From positions 1 to 25,194 of the IMG/VR virus record IMGVR_UViG_3300010157_000232: a DNA stretch of 25,194 nucleotides. One strand, given 5' to 3'. How positions within the stretch are numbered: the first letter of the stretch is position 1; every line of letters begins with the position of its first letter. Shown here in pieces: positions 24,072 through 25,194 of the stretch. The notes beneath the pieces were generated by a model. It was given only the letters and a program-made list of their open reading frames with translations. It made no database searches and had not been told where the DNA came from. Origin of the DNA: a virus. A program made the position numbers and the translations under genes.

Positions 24072-24296
24072 CTAAACAGTGGGACCAGCAGCAGCTTTAG
24101 CACCGTATTGATCACGAACTTTAGTTAGATAGGTTTTCTTCTCATAATTCCTAACATCTAACATGCGTCTTAGTTTGCGAATTTGTCTTAACGTAAGTTT
24201 AGTTTTTCTAGATGTACGCCATACAGGTTTACTGTTGTCAGAATTGACATCTTGAAATCCAGCTACTGGTGGGTCAAACATTTCTATAAGGTTCAT
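24072..24296 (-). CDS. Conserved basic head-module protein, 74 aa
   Basis: The N-terminal third (MNLIEMFDPPVAGFQDVNSD) is followed by a strongly basic segment (KPVWRTSRKTKLTLRQIRKL then RRMLDVRNYEKKTY). Proteins of this pattern are, from memory, conserved next to gp20 in T4-like cyanophages and have no assigned function. Its place after gp20 is where T4 has the core protein gp67, but it is basic rather than acidic, so equivalence is doubtful. The start lies 15 bp after the gp20 stop and only 5 nt after a GATAAATA octamer, without a Shine-Dalgarno. Confidence 0.8.
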   Translation of the reverse strand: MNLIEMFDPPVAGFQDVNSDNSKPVWRTSRKTKLTLRQIRKLRRMLDVRNYEKKTYLTKVRDQYGAKAAAGPTV

Positions 24297-24301
24297 ATAA
24301 T

Positions 24302-24309
24302 TATTTATC
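24302..24309 (-). promoter_or_regulatory. Late promoter octamer GATAAATA after gp20
   Basis: GATAAATA on the minus strand lies between the gp20 stop (24312-24314) and the ATG at 24296, ending 5 nt before that ATG. It would start a separate late transcript for the core and capsid genes. Confidence 0.55.
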
Positions 24310-24311
24310 TG

Positions 24312-25194
24312 TTATCCAACTGATCCGGGCGTAGCTATACCACTAGCCGCCGCTGCACCTTGTGCACCTGCTGCTGCCCCTGCCATATTAGGTGGTGCAG
24401 TGCTTACAGGGCCTACAATGCTTTCTGGACTTGCTCCTTCTTCAGACGGGGCTTCCATTTGGTCTGCTGTGTCTTGATCTGCTTGCATATCCCCAATCGA
24501 AACTCCAATACTTCTAAGATCGCTGCCTTTGGGTCTATCAAGCTCATCTTTTTGATTCTCTTCACGCCACAATTTTTCATTCTTAGCGATTTCTTCTTCG
24601 CTTAAACCCAAGAATCTTTCCATTGCAAAACGCTTAGAAATATAGGGGAATTGATCCATTGTTTGGTATACACTAACTCTATCTTTGTCTAATTCACTTT
24701 GTCTATACGATGCAAAGTTTTGTGGTGGATTAAATGTAAGTTGAAATAACCCAGAATCAATATTAAAGCCTCTCCAACGTAAGAATAATTTAAACTCTTC
24801 ATCTAATTTAAGAGACATGTAATTCTGCAACCGCTCACAATATTGATTAAATCTAAACTCTTGTATCATTGCGGTGCCAACTCTACCGTCATTCATTGGA
24901 GTACTATTGTCGTCTGGGCCAGTTGGCAAATATGAACTTGGAACCCGCAAACCTCTAGCCAATCTGTTGTTAAAGTACTTTAAGTCATCAATTTCACCAA
25001 GATTTTGACCGCCAGGCAATAATTCAACACTGCTACCCTTACCTTCTGAGGTAACAGGGAAGAAGTAATCTTCGTTCATTGAGTTTTTGACAAATATACC
25101 TGAATCAATTGCAAATGTATGATAATCGTGCCAGCGGTGTAATCCATCTATAGTAATAGTACCAGTATCACGATTATCTACCTTTTCAATCTTC
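24312..25194 (-). CDS. gp20: Portal protein gp20, C-terminal part, interrupted by an intein
   Basis: The gene continues beyond the right edge; 293 codons are visible. From the Ser at 25080-25082 onward the protein is portal: MNEDYFFPVTSEGKGSSVEL, then LLPGGQNLGEIDDLKYFNNR, RVPSSYLPTG and, later, RFNQYCERLQNYMSLKLDEE. T4 gp20 has a closely similar EDFWLPRREGGRGTEITTLP and LPGGQNLGEMEDVEYF. The portal is the dodecameric ring at the capsid vertex through which DNA is packaged. The C-terminal ~50 residues are Ala/Gly/Pro-rich. The 37 codons before the Ser do not resemble gp20 and fit an intein end (entered separately). A Met begins the recognisable portal part, but no Shine-Dalgarno precedes it and the frame is open upstream, so it is not taken as a start. 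Confidence 0.92.
   Translation of the reverse strand, partial: KIEKVDNRDTGTITIDGLHRWHDYHTFAIDSGIFVKNSMNEDYFFPVTSEGKGSSVELLPGGQNLGEIDDLKYFNNRLARGLRVPSSYLPTGPDDNSTPMNDGRVGTAMIQEFRFNQYCERLQNYMSLKLDEEFKLFLRWRGFNIDSGLFQLTFNPPQNFASYRQSELDKDRVSVYQTMDQFPYISKRFAMERFLGLSEEEIAKNEKLWREENQKDELDRPKGSDLRSIGVSIGDMQADQDTADQMEAPSEEGASPESIVGPVSTAPPNMAGAAAGAQGAAAASGIATPGSVG
25083..25193 (-). mobile_element. C-terminal splicing segment of an intein in gp20
   Basis: The first 37 visible codons read KIEKVDNRDTGTITIDG, then LHRWHDYHTFAIDSGIFVKN, followed by Ser. Intein block F is seen in HDYHTFAID, and block G in SGIFVKN with the terminal Asn directly before a +1 Ser nucleophile. The penultimate residue is Lys instead of the usual His. 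The junction falls exactly at a conserved portal motif (just before MNEDYFFP). The rest of the intein, and whether it is contiguous with a homing nuclease or split, lies outside the window. Confidence 0.8.

Noticed and set aside
25077-25079. ATG at 25079 as the start of a short portal gene
   Set aside because: The frame is open upstream to the window edge with intein-like sequence, no Shine-Dalgarno is present, and the following sequence is mid-portal.

Overview
The window is a stretch of a T4-like myovirus genome (Caudoviricetes). The identification rests on the head-gene order portal gp20, two small proteins, acidic core protein, prohead protease gp21, scaffold gp22 and major capsid gp23, all reading leftward on the minus strand. 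The DNA is A+T-rich by eye. The protein style (NANIxGNxNxGNL repeats, GGSSGQVLQTDGLGNLSW units, LamG and poly-glycine fibres, 2OG-Fe(II) oxygenase) resembles T4-like phages of aquatic bacteria such as cyanophages and pelagiphages. The host cannot be read from this window.

Right part (about 19.8-25.2 kb): the head module. gp20 enters from the right edge. Its first 37 visible codons are not portal sequence but look like the C-terminal splicing segment of an intein, followed at once by portal extein. Downstream come a 74-aa basic protein, a 35-aa membrane peptide, a terminator, an acidic prohead-core protein, gp21, gp22 and a compact 398-aa gp23. A UUCG-tetraloop terminator closes the module.

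Middle part (about 12.2-19.8 kb): a mosaic of host-recognition and accessory genes. It holds a GIY-YIG homing-type endonuclease just after gp23, a 177-aa fibre protein, a Cys-rich poly-glycine fibre that shares the C-terminal domain of the 177-aa protein, a LamG-like adhesin, a complete pirin-like bicupin, a double-LamG adhesin whose frame continues past its stop codon, a 2OG-Fe(II) oxygenase overlapping a conserved 81-aa protein, and one plus-strand zinc-finger/degenerate-HNH gene. A 33-bp relic ending in the codons for NNWC-stop, directly abutting the pirin start, records a past exchange of fibre genes.

Left part (1-12.1 kb): four very large, low-complexity tail-fibre proteins in tandem (748, 1585, 1140 and at least 548 aa). 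Most start with a related short N-terminal anchor ((L/F)N(S/A)V(G/A)GxxVG), are built of Asn/Gly/Thr-rich beta repeats, and end (where the end is visible) in different small C-terminal beta domains.

Octamers matching the T4 late-promoter core (GATAAATA or TATAAATA) stand before several genes. They fall into two classes: 20-22 nt upstream of the start codon with a Shine-Dalgarno between, or only 5-7 nt upstream with no Shine-Dalgarno, which suggests nearly leaderless late mRNAs. No tRNA, CRISPR array or insertion sequence was seen, and no stretch over 300 bp lacks a gene.
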